The notes beneath the pieces were generated by a model that had not been told where the DNA came from, did no database searches, and saw nothing but the letters and a program-made list of their open reading frames with translations. This document shows, piece after piece, positions 42,818 to 51,370 of a stretch of DNA of 64,000 nt (positions are counted from its first letter, which is position 1; the number at the start of each line of letters is the position of its first letter). The position numbers and the translations under genes are program-made. Source of the stretch: Sphingobium xenophagum NBRC 107872 (GTDB lineage Bacteria; Pseudomonadota; Alphaproteobacteria; Sphingomonadales; Sphingomonadaceae); contig NZ_BARE01000011.1 of the NCBI RefSeq assembly GCF_000367345.1, positions 62,001-126,000 of the forward strand. Direction: 5' to 3'.

Positions 42818-43270
42818 ATGGCGATCAGTCTGACGGTAAATGGCAAGAAGCGGCAGGTGGAGGGTGATCCGGCCAAGCCGTTGCTATGGGTGTTGCGCGA
42901 GGATCTTGACCTGGTCGGCACCAAATTCGGCTGCGGCGCCGGGCTTTGCGGCGCTTGTACTGTTCATGTCGACGGACAGGCGGTGCGGTCGTGCCAGACC
43001 CTGCTGGGCGATGTGAAGGGCGCAGCGGTCACCACGATCGAGGGTGCGGCAGCCACTGACGTTGGCAAGCGCATTGCCGCCAGCTGGATCGCCCAGGACG
43101 TCCCTCAATGCGGCTATTGCCAGGCCGGGCAGATTATGAGCGCAACCGCGCTGCTCAGCCAGACGCCCAAGCCCACCGACGAGGATATTGACGCCGCGAT
43201 GATCGGCAATCTGTGCCGCTGCTCCACCTATGTCCGCATCCGCGCCGCGATCAAGGCGGCCGCGGCATGA
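42818..43270 (+). CDS. [2Fe-2S] subunit of molybdenum hydroxylase (IorA type)
   Basis: Small iron-sulfur subunit (150 residues) of a xanthine dehydrogenase-family oxidoreductase. The plant-type ferredoxin cluster is [16 protein letters not shown] and the second [2Fe-2S] site is [10 protein letters not shown] with [12 protein letters not shown]. It passes electrons from the molybdenum centre. Start 42818 (MAISLTVNG) has AGGTGG ahead; an upstream in-frame ATG at 42788 is less likely. It overlaps the large subunit by four bases. No FAD subunit is encoded, as in isoquinoline 1-oxidoreductase (IorAB) types. Confidence 0.92.
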   Translation: MAISLTVNGKKRQVEGDPAKPLLWVLREDLDLVGTKFGCGAGLCGACTVHVDGQAVRSCQTLLGDVKGAAVTTIEGAAATDVGKRIAASWIAQDVPQCGYCQAGQIMSATALLSQTPKPTDEDIDAAMIGNLCRCSTYVRIRAAIKAAAA

Positions 43271-45450
43271 GCCGCGCGACACTCTCCCGCCGCGGGTTCA
43301 TTTCCGCGTCACTGATCGCGGGCGGCGGATTGCTGTTCGATCTTGCCGTGCCGATCGCGAAGGCGGCGGACGGCACGCCGGTCATCATCAACGCCTTCAT
43401 CCGCATCCTGCCGGACAATCGCGTCATCATCGGCGCGAAAAATGCTGAAATCGGCCAAGGCGCCAAGACGATGCTGCCGATGCTCATCGCGGAGGAACTG
43501 GACGTCGACTGGGCGCAGGTCAGCATCGAACAAACCCATGCCGACGCCAAGATTTTCGGCGGGCAGAGCGCAGGCGGCAGCCGGACGACCCCGCGTGAAT
43601 GGCTGCCCATGCGGCAGGCTGGAGCGGCGGCGCGCGCGATGCTGGTCGCCGCTGCAGCAGCGCAATGGGGCGTTGCGGCAGAGATGCTGACGACCGGCAG
43701 CGGCAAGGTGACCGACCCCAAAACCGGCAAGTCGATCCCGTACGCCACACTGGCAGGCGCAGCGGCGAAGCTGCCAGCCCCCGATCCCGCGACGCTCAAA
43801 CTGAAAGACCCGGCAAATTTCCATATCATCGGGCAGTCGGTCGGCGGTGTCGACACGCCTGCCATCGTCGCGGGCAGGCCGCTGTTCGGCATCGATGTCA
43901 AGCTGCCGGGCATGCTCCATGCTGTGCTGGAAACCTGCCCGGCATTTGGCGGCACGTTCAAATCGGCCAATCTGGACGCCGTGCGCGCGCTGCCCGGCAT
44001 TGCCCATGTGCTGACGATCAAGGGCGATGGCACCCCTGAATCCGGCTATGATGGTGTCGCGATCCTCGCCAAAAGCTGGTGGACCGCCAATCAGGCGCGC
44101 GAGACGCTGAAAGTCGAGTGGGACGACAGCGCGGTCACCGGCTTTTCGACCCAGGGCTATGCCGCGCAGGCCGCGACCCGTGCGAAGGGCAAGGCGGACG
44201 GCAATATCGTCCGCACTGGCGATGTCGATGGCGCCTTCGCGTCGGCGGACAAGGTCGTGACCGCAGACTATAGCTACCCCTTTCTCGCCCATGCCACGCT
44301 GGAACCGCAAAATTGCACGGCCCTGTTCAAGGATGGCGCCATCGAAATCTGGGCGCCGACCCAGAATCCGGAGAGCGGGCGCGGACTGGTCGCACAGGCG
44401 CTGGGCCTGCCGCCGGAGAAGATCCGCATCAATTTCTCCCGCATCGGCGGCGGTTTCGGGCGGCGGCTGATGAACGACTATATGGTGCAGGCGGCGCGCA
44501 TCGCCGCGCAAGTGCCGGGCGTACCAGTCAAACTGCTCTTCACCCGCGCTGACGACATGGGCCGCGATTTCTATCGCCCGGCAGGCTGGCACGGCTTCCG
44601 TGCCGCGCTCAACAAGGATGGGGCGCTGACTGCCTTCCACGATCATTTCATCACCTTTGGCAAGGACGGCAAGCCCGTGCGGTCGGCCGAACTGTCACCC
44701 GGTGAGTTGCCTGCGGGTCTGATCGACCATGTGCTGTTCGAGCAAAGTTTCCTGTCCACCAACATGCCGACCGGCTGGCTGCGCGCCCCCGGCTCCAATG
44801 CGCTGGCCTTCGTCTATCAGGCTTTCATGGATGAGATCGCGGCGGCGGCGGGCAAGGATCTGCCTACGCTGATGCTCGAACTCCTGTCCAAGACTGCGCA
44901 GGTCAGTCAGGGAGCCAATCGCCCGCCCTTCGTCACCGCGCGCGCCAGGGGCGTGATCGAAAAAGCGCTGGCCATGGGCGACTGGGCGAACCGCACAGCG
45001 TTGCCCAAGGGGCAGGGCAAGGGCTTTGCCTTTTATTACAGCCATGCCGGCTATTTCGCCGAAGTGGTGGAGGTAGCCGTTGCCGATGGCGTGCCGAAGG
45101 TCAGGACGGTCTGGGTTGCAGGCGATGTCGGCGGCCATATCATCAACCCCATCAATGCGCTGCATCAGGTGCAGGGGTCGGTGATCGAAGGGCTGGGGCA
45201 GGCGCTCGCCGGGCAGGCCATCACCCAGGTCGCCGGAGCGATCGAGCAGGCCAATTTCGATACCCACCCGCTTCAACGCATTCCCGACACGCCAACCATC
45301 CATGTCGAATTCGTCAAGACCGATTACCCTCCCACGGGCCTGGGCGAACCCGCGCTGCCTCCAGTCATTCCCGCGCTGATCAATGCCATCCACGCCGCGA
45401 CCGGCAAACGCATCAGATCACTTCCGGTGACGGCCGAGATGCTGGTCTGA
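43267..45450 (+). CDS. Molybdopterin subunit of aldehyde/isoquinoline oxidoreductase (IorB type)
   Basis: Large subunit of 727 residues carrying molybdopterin cytosine dinucleotide. A twin-arginine-like leader ([16 protein letters not shown]) suggests Tat export of the folded pair to the periplasm. Family segments include [59 protein letters not shown] and [13 protein letters not shown], with the closing [18 protein letters not shown] containing the catalytic Glu. It could oxidise aldehydes released by the amine dehydrogenase encoded 280 bp downstream; this is inference, as N-heterocycle hydroxylation is equally within the family. No XdhC-like maturation factor lies nearby. Confidence 0.9.
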   Translation: MSRATLSRRGFISASLIAGGGLLFDLAVPIAKAADGTPVIINAFIRILPDNRVIIGAKNAEIGQGAKTMLPMLIAEELDVDWAQVSIEQTHADAKIFGGQSAGGSRTTPREWLPMRQAGAAARAMLVAAAAAQWGVAAEMLTTGSGKVTDPKTGKSIPYATLAGAAAKLPAPDPATLKLKDPANFHIIGQSVGGVDTPAIVAGRPLFGIDVKLPGMLHAVLETCPAFGGTFKSANLDAVRALPGIAHVLTIKGDGTPESGYDGVAILAKSWWTANQARETLKVEWDDSAVTGFSTQGYAAQAATRAKGKADGNIVRTGDVDGAFASADKVVTADYSYPFLAHATLEPQNCTALFKDGAIEIWAPTQNPESGRGLVAQALGLPPEKIRINFSRIGGGFGRRLMNDYMVQAARIAAQVPGVPVKLLFTRADDMGRDFYRPAGWHGFRAALNKDGALTAFHDHFITFGKDGKPVRSAELSPGELPAGLIDHVLFEQSFLSTNMPTGWLRAPGSNALAFVYQAFMDEIAAAAGKDLPTLMLELLSKTAQVSQGANRPPFVTARARGVIEKALAMGDWANRTALPKGQGKGFAFYYSHAGYFAEVVEVAVADGVPKVRTVWVAGDVGGHIINPINALHQVQGSVIEGLGQALAGQAITQVAGAIEQANFDTHPLQRIPDTPTIHVEFVKTDYPPTGLGEPALPPVIPALINAIHAATGKRIRSLPVTAEMLV

Positions 45451-45605
45451 AAACAACCCGGTCGGGTAGCGCGATGGGTTTTGGCGCGGCTGATTCCGGG
45501 CGGCCATTTCAGGATGCTTTCATGCCGGGATCGGCGTGGCACCCCTTCGCGCAAGTGTTGCGATTGGGGGTCGGAAGAGGCCGATCAGCCCGTTTGAAAA
45601 AATCT

Positions 45606-45662
45606 TGATAGCTGTCCAGTTTCCTATGGCGGATTTACACAACGCCATACGTTTCCGAAACG
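45606..45662. promoter_or_regulatory. Operator cluster upstream of qhpA
   Basis: Within the 281-bp gap before qhpA are two adjacent perfect inverted repeats: TATGGCG-N11-CGCCATA (45625-45649) and CGTTTC-C-GAAACG (45650-45662). Just ahead, TGATAGCTGTCC (45606-45617) matches 10 of 12 positions of the palindrome in the mau promoter. A regulated promoter is likely; no confident -35/-10 pair was assigned. Confidence 0.5.
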
Positions 45663-45731
45663 ATAGCGCACGATGTGCGTCTGCCTGAGCTTGGGTTTCG
45701 CGCATCTTATGGTGCTTGTGGGGGAAACGGG

Positions 45732-47462
45732 GTGAAGCGGGTAACGGTCTCGAAATTCGGGTTGCTGGCGCTGTTTTCTACGTCAATCCTGTTCGCGCAG
45801 GCCGATGGCGGGCCGGATGGCGCGCTTATGAAAGAAAGCGATCCGGGGATCCCGGTCGCAGACGCGCTGGTCAAGGAAAAATGCGGCACCTGCCACGCGC
45901 CCGATGCCAAGGGGAATTTGTCGCGGATCAGCTGGGTCCGCACCACGCCTGAAGGTTGGTCGCAGGCGATCAAGCGTATGGTCCGGTTGAATGGCCTGGC
46001 GATCACGCCCGAAGAATCGCGCGCTATCGTCAAATCCCTTTCCTCGTCGCATGGCCTGGCCCCGCAAGAGGCGCTGCCGGTCATGTATCTGGCCGAAAAG
46101 CGGATGATCGACGAGACCAATATCCCGAACGAAACCATGCGCGGGGCGTGCGCTGCCTGCCATAGCTTTGCCCAGCCCCTGTCTTGGCGGCGGTCGAAGC
46201 TGGAATGGAAGCAGTTACAGGATCTGCATGTCGCCATGTATTCGCAGGCGGACGCTCAATATCGACGCCCGGCCGAGGATAGCGAGCAACCGGCGGGCCG
46301 CGATCCCAAGGACAAGATGCTGCGCGGCGAATATGCGCTTGGCTATTTGGCGAAGGCCGCGCCGCTGCACACGCCCGAATGGGCCGCATGGCAATCGCGC
46401 CAGAGCGTGCCGCGTCTGGTGGGCGAATGGCTGGTCGTGGCATCGGCGCCGGGGCAGGGGCGTTTCGTGGGCAGCTTCAGTATCAAGCCCGGCAAGGCAG
46501 CGGACGAATTCCTGACCAGCAGTGTGCTGCGCTCGCTCAACAATGGAGCGTCGGTGAACCGCAGCGGGGCAGGCATCGTTTACGCCGGTTATAGTTGGCG
46601 CGGATCGTCAAAAGGCGCGGCCGTCGCTGGCAGGCCCGATGATCTGGGTAGCGCCGCGCGCGAAACAATGTGGTTCGCGCCGGACCAGCAAAGTGCGGTG
46701 GGGCGCTGGTATTGGGGCGATTATCAGGAATTCGGGCTGGACGTGAAATTGACCCGCGCAACGGCTGCGCCAGCGGTGCTGGCCGTCATCCCCGGTTCGG
46801 TGAAGGCCGGGACCAGGGGCGCGCAGTTCCGCATCGTCGGCCACAATCTGCCCGCTTCGCTTACGCCCGCCTACATTGATCTGGGCATGGGCGTGACCGC
46901 GACCAGAATACTGTCGGCCAGTCCGCAGGAACTGGTGGTGATGGCCGACGTTGCCGCCGGGGCGGCGTCGGGACAGCGCAATGTCGCGGTCGGTGGCGCG
47001 GTGCTGGAACAGGCTTTCCCGGTCTACAGCAAGATTGATTATATCAAGGTGACACCGGAAACCGCCCTGTCGCGATTGGGCGGGATCAAATTCCCTAAAG
47101 GCTACGCCCAGTTCGAGGCGATAGGCTTCGAAAATGGCATCGACGGCAAGCAGGGGACGGCGGATGACATTGCGGTAGGGCCGGTCGACGTCACCTGGTC
47201 GACCCAGGAATATCTGGCGGTCTATTATGATGATGACGCCAAATATGTCGGCACGCTCAGTCCCGCGGCGCTCTTCACCCCCAATAGCGAGGGGCCGAAC
47301 CCCGCCCGCCGCTTTGGTCGCAATAATTATGGCGATATTTGGGTCGTCGCCACGGCCAAGGCCGAAAAGGACAAGTTCGGCAAGCCGCTGACCGCCCGGT
47401 CCTACATGGTCGTCGCCGTGCCTGCCTATCAGAAATGGGATCAACCGGAGGTGTCGCAATGA
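45732..47462 (+). CDS. qhpA: Quinohemoprotein amine dehydrogenase alpha subunit
   Basis: Periplasmic diheme subunit of the CTQ-containing amine dehydrogenase, 576 residues. A signal peptide (VKRVTVSKFGLLALFSTS... to about residue 24) is followed by two c-type heme sites, CGTCH (residues 51-55) and CAACH (140-144), and then the beta domains typical of QhpA. It accepts electrons from CTQ in the small gamma subunit and passes them to a soluble carrier. I choose the GTG at 45732 because it gives a clean signal peptide and has GGGGGAAACGGG in front; a longer frame from 45675 is less likely. First gene of a seven-gene operon with ATGA overlaps. Confidence 0.92.
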   Translation: MKRVTVSKFGLLALFSTSILFAQADGGPDGALMKESDPGIPVADALVKEKCGTCHAPDAKGNLSRISWVRTTPEGWSQAIKRMVRLNGLAITPEESRAIVKSLSSSHGLAPQEALPVMYLAEKRMIDETNIPNETMRGACAACHSFAQPLSWRRSKLEWKQLQDLHVAMYSQADAQYRRPAEDSEQPAGRDPKDKMLRGEYALGYLAKAAPLHTPEWAAWQSRQSVPRLVGEWLVVASAPGQGRFVGSFSIKPGKAADEFLTSSVLRSLNNGASVNRSGAGIVYAGYSWRGSSKGAAVAGRPDDLGSAARETMWFAPDQQSAVGRWYWGDYQEFGLDVKLTRATAAPAVLAVIPGSVKAGTRGAQFRIVGHNLPASLTPAYIDLGMGVTATRILSASPQELVVMADVAAGAASGQRNVAVGGAVLEQAFPVYSKIDYIKVTPETALSRLGGIKFPKGYAQFEAIGFENGIDGKQGTADDIAVGPVDVTWSTQEYLAVYYDDDAKYVGTLSPAALFTPNSEGPNPARRFGRNNYGDIWVVATAKAEKDKFGKPLTARSYMVVAVPAYQKWDQPEVSQ

Positions 47463-48913
47463 CCGTGATGCAGGCACCCACCTATCGCCGGGCGGAATAT
47501 CACGGCTTTGCCGCAGGCGGCAGCGAGTTCGTCTATCTGGTAAGCGCGGGCGCCATCTTCGAAATCGACACCCATGTCCGTGTGGTTCTGGACCGTCTTG
47601 ATGGACAGGAACTTACTCACGCAGCGCTCGTGCGCGAATTGGTAGCCGAAGGCAGCACGGCGGAAGAAGCCGATGGGCTGGTGCGCGAATTGCGGCAGGC
47701 GCGGCTCATCCATCTGGGCCACGCCATGCCGGTTGCAGAGGCGCCACAAGCTCCTCCGGCGGACTTTCCGTTGCAGGCGCTGGTGCTGAACGTCACCAAT
47801 CAGTGCAATCTGGCCTGCACTTATTGCTACGAATTCGGCGCGGACAAGATCGCGACGCCAGCGGGCAAACCCAAATATATGACGCTTGAAACGGCGATGG
47901 CGTCGGTCGATCTGCTGATCGCGGAGGCGATCGGCCGCAAGTCGGTACACATCACCTTTTTTGGTGGTGAGACCTTGATGAATTTCAAACTGTTACGCGA
48001 TGTTGTGGCCTACGCTAATGAAGCTACGAACGCAGCCGGCAAGGACATCACCTACAGCCTCACGACCAACGCAACGCTGCTGACGCCGGAGATTGTCACC
48101 TTCCTGTCGGACAATCGCATCGGCGTGACCGTATCGATGGACGGCCCGCCGGAATTGCAGGACAAGCATCGCGTCTTCAAGAATGGCAAGGGCAGCTATG
48201 CGGCGATCGAGCCGCGCCTGCGCACGCTGATCGCGCATCACAAGACGCGGGCCATCACCGCGCGGGTGACGCTGACCGAAGGTGTGACCGATGTCGTCCG
48301 CATCTTCCGCCATCTGAAGGATGATCTGGGCTTCCACGAGGTCGGCTTCGCGCCGGTGACGACGGGGGAGACGCGCGCCTATTCTCTGGACGGCAACGGC
48401 ATGGATAGCGTGCTGGCGCAGTTCAACAGCCTAGCGGACGAGTGGCTGGAATATGCCCTGCGCGGGGAGTCGCACGGCTTCACCAATGTTAGCGAAACGA
48501 TCAGCGAGCTGATTTCAGGCGTCAACAAATCGCACCCCTGCGGCGCGGGGCTGGGCCTGATGGGGGTCAGTCCGTCGGGCGACCTGTCGCCCTGCCATCG
48601 CTTCACGGACGCTGACACGCATAGCATGGGGCATGTCTCCATCGGCATCGACCGCGTCAAGCAGGGAGATTTCCTGGCCAAGGGGCATGTCCAGGCGAAA
48701 TATGACTGCCAGAGTTGCTGGGCGCGCCCGCTATGTGCGGGCGGATGCCATCATGAAGCATTTGTCCGCTATGGCGATACCGGCCACGCCAACCTCCATT
48801 ATTGCGACTGGATACGCCAGTGGACCGACACCTGCCTGCGTATCTACGGCGTGTTGTCGGTGCGTAATCCGGGCTTCCTGGAACGCTTCGCCGAGAGAAA
48901 GGGGTTGTCATGA
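47459..48913 (+). CDS. qhpD: Radical SAM/SPASM thioether synthase for QhpC
   Basis: Cytoplasmic radical SAM enzyme of 484 residues. The cluster motif CNLACTYC has Cys at 116, 120 and 123; the C-terminal SPASM region contains GVSPSGDLSPCHRF and CQSCWARPLCAGGCHHE for auxiliary [4Fe-4S] clusters. An N-terminal PqqD/RRE-like segment (about 1-90) would bind the QhpC leader. In the studied Paracoccus system QhpD forms the three Cys-Asp/Glu thioether bridges in the gamma subunit. It starts in the qhpA stop codon. Confidence 0.93.
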   Translation: MTVMQAPTYRRAEYHGFAAGGSEFVYLVSAGAIFEIDTHVRVVLDRLDGQELTHAALVRELVAEGSTAEEADGLVRELRQARLIHLGHAMPVAEAPQAPPADFPLQALVLNVTNQCNLACTYCYEFGADKIATPAGKPKYMTLETAMASVDLLIAEAIGRKSVHITFFGGETLMNFKLLRDVVAYANEATNAAGKDITYSLTTNATLLTPEIVTFLSDNRIGVTVSMDGPPELQDKHRVFKNGKGSYAAIEPRLRTLIAHHKTRAITARVTLTEGVTDVVRIFRHLKDDLGFHEVGFAPVTTGETRAYSLDGNGMDSVLAQFNSLADEWLEYALRGESHGFTNVSETISELISGVNKSHPCGAGLGLMGVSPSGDLSPCHRFTDADTHSMGHVSIGIDRVKQGDFLAKGHVQAKYDCQSCWARPLCAGGCHHEAFVRYGDTGHANLHYCDWIRQWTDTCLRIYGVLSVRNPGFLERFAERKGLS

Positions 48914-49269
48914 AGCATCTTCGCGCCATCAATAAAAAGGCGCAGCGGATCGACGAGGCCGTGACGCAGATGGAGGCAGCCGCTTCCCCTGATGCGGACA
49001 TGGAGGAGGATGTCGTCGCCCTTCAGCAGACGCCGCGTCCGCATGTGCCGATGGGTTGTTCGCTCTCCTTCTCTCCCGGCTGGGAAGTCGATGCCAGTGG
49101 CGGGACGGCGGGGCTGTGCCAGCCGGTCGAGCGCGATATTTATGATTGCTACGTCACCTGTTTCTGGCCGGTTCAGGTGCCCGATCATGTCAACTACTCG
49201 CCCGACTGGGCCAGTAACTGCGCTACCGCGACCAAGGATTGGCGCAATCTCGATCTCGTTTTCCCATGA
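48910..49269 (+). CDS. qhpC: Quinohemoprotein amine dehydrogenase gamma subunit (CTQ precursor)
   Basis: Small precursor of 119 residues that carries the catalytic cofactor. Residues fit the known crosslink spacing exactly: Cys50-Glu59, Cys70-Asp76 and Cys84-Asp92 for the thioethers, and Cys80-Trp86 for cysteine tryptophylquinone. In mature Paracoccus numbering, as I recall it, these are 7-16, 27-33, 41-49 and 37-43. The N-terminal part (to about residue 43, Glu/Lys-rich, no Sec signal) is a leader removed after modification; it appears longer than the 28 residues I recall for Paracoccus. Export is by the ABC protein QhpF. An additional Cys104 is unpaired in this scheme. Confidence 0.93.
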   Translation: MKHLRAINKKAQRIDEAVTQMEAAASPDADMEEDVVALQQTPRPHVPMGCSLSFSPGWEVDASGGTAGLCQPVERDIYDCYVTCFWPVQVPDHVNYSPDWASNCATATKDWRNLDLVFP

Positions 49270-49277
49270 GGGCCGCC

Positions 49278-50366
49278 ATGCATAAATTTCGTCTGATGCT
49301 GGGCCCTGGCCTGGCGATGCTGGGCGCTGCGCCCATGCACGCAGCTACGCTGTTCATGGGCTCCTATCCCGACCGCCTGCTGGTGTTTGAAGAAAGCAAG
49401 GGGGCCGTCACCGGCACGATCAAGCTGGACACCGGCCTGCCCACGTCGATGCAATTGTCCGACGATGGCAAGCGCATCTATGTAACAACCATCACCACCG
49501 GCGGGATCGAGGTGATCGACACCGCGACGCGCAAGGTGATCAACAAATTCAGCCTGAATGACGGCACCACCCGCTATCGTTTCTGGGGCGGAGTGCCCGA
49601 TCCTACGGGTCGCTATTTCTACACCGTCCTCTCCAAATTCGATAAGGGCATAGACCGCTATACCGTCAGCAAGCCCATGTATGGCGTCATCGACCTGAAA
49701 CAGCAAAAGGTTGTCCGCACGGCCGAGCTCGACAAGGAGGATGAACGTTCTGGCAGCTGGCGCGCGGGGTATAAAGTGTCGCCAGACGGCAAAACGCTCT
49801 ACGCCTTCGGGGAAAAGGTCGCGATCATCGACCTGACGACGCTCAAGGTGACGGACCGGATCGACCTGGCCAAGCCGGAAGGCGCCGGCATGGAAAATGT
49901 CGGCTTTGGCGGCACGTTGGACGCCATCCGTACACCGGGGCAATATGTGGCGCTGTTCAATGCCGCCGACACCTATGTCCATAACAAGATGTTCGGCCTG
50001 GCGCGCTTCGATTTGTCGACCCGGCAGTTTGATTTTACCCCGATCGGCCCTGCCCCAGACGCGATGGCCGGACTACAGGTTACGCCCGACGGCAAGCAGG
50101 CCTACACCGTCGTCACCAACGGCAAATATGGCAATAAGCGCTGCGAATTCTGGCATATGGACATGGCCAGCAATGCCGTGGTCGACAAGGCAGAGTTCCC
50201 ATGCCGGTCGCGTTTCCGCCTGGGCATGTCCATCGATGGCGCGAAACTATATATTTACGGCGCGAGCTATGATCTGGAAGTCTATGACGCCCGAACGCTC
50301 AAGCATGAGGTGACGCTGGATCTGGGCTATGACACCACTGGCGCAGGCATGGTCGCAGTGGAATGA
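49278..50366 (+). CDS. qhpB: Quinohemoprotein amine dehydrogenase beta subunit
   Basis: Periplasmic seven-bladed beta-propeller subunit of 362 residues. Signal peptide MHKFRLMLGPGLAMLGAAP ends near MHAAT; propeller repeats are visible as LSDDGKRIYVTT, DPTGRYFYTVL, VSPDGKTLYAFG, TPDGKQAYTVV and SIDGAKLYIYG. It holds the gamma subunit against the heme subunit and shapes the active site. Start 49278 is preferred for the signal peptide, with GAGGG in front; an ATG at 49266 overlaps the qhpC stop and is possible. qhpG follows with an ATGA overlap. Confidence 0.92.
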   Translation: MHKFRLMLGPGLAMLGAAPMHAATLFMGSYPDRLLVFEESKGAVTGTIKLDTGLPTSMQLSDDGKRIYVTTITTGGIEVIDTATRKVINKFSLNDGTTRYRFWGGVPDPTGRYFYTVLSKFDKGIDRYTVSKPMYGVIDLKQQKVVRTAELDKEDERSGSWRAGYKVSPDGKTLYAFGEKVAIIDLTTLKVTDRIDLAKPEGAGMENVGFGGTLDAIRTPGQYVALFNAADTYVHNKMFGLARFDLSTRQFDFTPIGPAPDAMAGLQVTPDGKQAYTVVTNGKYGNKRCEFWHMDMASNAVVDKAEFPCRSRFRLGMSIDGAKLYIYGASYDLEVYDARTLKHEVTLDLGYDTTGAGMVAVE

Positions 50367-51370
50367 GCCAAAGGCGCTTGATCGTCGGCATCCGGGGCAG
50401 CGGGATTGCGGCGACGACATGCGCACATCTATTGCATGGAGCGGGCCTTCGGGTCGCAAGCGAAGCCGCTCATCGCACGCCGGTGCCGACGATCCTGTTG
50501 AGCGATCCCGCTCTGGCGCTACTGCGCGACGTGTTCGGGCGGCCCGGCCTCTTTGCCGATAGCCCTAGGATCAAGCGTCGAGTGATCGCTTGGGGCGGTG
50601 CGCCGGTGGCGGTCCCCCACAGCGCGGCTCTGGTGTCGGAAGAAGCGGTGCAGGCGGCGTTGGCCAGCGACAAACCTGCCGCCGGCCCCGTGCCGGTCGA
50701 TTTCTCCATTCACGCCGCGCTGCCGCAGCCATCGGGCAAGATGCGTATCTTTGGTGATCGCAACGCCGTCGCCGCGAAGATACGCTTGCGTGACCCGGCT
50801 TGCGCGCAGGAGGGCAGGGTAGAGGCGGTACCGGATGGCTGGCTGTTTCTGGTGCCCGCCGGAACGGGGGAAGGCTGGTTGCTGGGGGTAGGCGGGCCTC
50901 TGGACGACCTGCTGGCGCAGAGCGGATTGATTGCGCCAGTGGTCGACGCCGTCGGGGCGGCCTCCATGCCCTTTCTCGCAGCACCGCGCCTGCATCTGCC
51001 CCTGTGCGGCGACGACTGGCTGGCCTGCGGAACCGCAGCATTGGGCTTCGATCCACTCTGTGGCGATGGCACCGCGCAATCTGTGCGGGAGGCGATACTG
51101 GCCTCCGCCGTGCTGATCGGCATTGCAGAGGGCGGCGATCGCGCGGCATTGCTGACCCATTATCAGTCAATGCTGATTGCGGCGATGCGGCGGCATCTGG
51201 CGCTCTGCGCGCAATTCTATGCCAGCGGCGGGACGGGTGACTGGTGGCGGGCGCAGCATGATGCATTGATGGACGGGCATCGCTGGTGCACCGGCCTGCT
51301 GGCAAAGATGCCGGAGCCAGCCTTCGTGCTGGACGGGTTCCGGCTGGTGCCCCGGCGGCAGGCGGCATGA
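50363..51370 (+). CDS. qhpG: FAD-dependent monooxygenase for CTQ formation
   Basis: Flavoprotein of 335 residues, placed exactly where qhpG lies in quinohemoprotein operons. In the Paracoccus system QhpG dihydroxylates the Trp that becomes CTQ. The N-terminal dinucleotide region IVGIRGSGIAATTCAHLL is a somewhat diverged Rossmann motif, and a flavin-monooxygenase second motif is seen at ALGFDPLCGDGTAQSVREA near residue 230-250. The protein is short for the family and the N-terminal GxGxxA is degenerate, so the assignment leans on context. It overlaps qhpB and qhpF by four bases each. Confidence 0.82.
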   Translation: MSQRRLIVGIRGSGIAATTCAHLLHGAGLRVASEAAHRTPVPTILLSDPALALLRDVFGRPGLFADSPRIKRRVIAWGGAPVAVPHSAALVSEEAVQAALASDKPAAGPVPVDFSIHAALPQPSGKMRIFGDRNAVAAKIRLRDPACAQEGRVEAVPDGWLFLVPAGTGEGWLLGVGGPLDDLLAQSGLIAPVVDAVGAASMPFLAAPRLHLPLCGDDWLACGTAALGFDPLCGDGTAQSVREAILASAVLIGIAEGGDRAALLTHYQSMLIAAMRRHLALCAQFYASGGTGDWWRAQHDALMDGHRWCTGLLAKMPEPAFVLDGFRLVPRRQAA

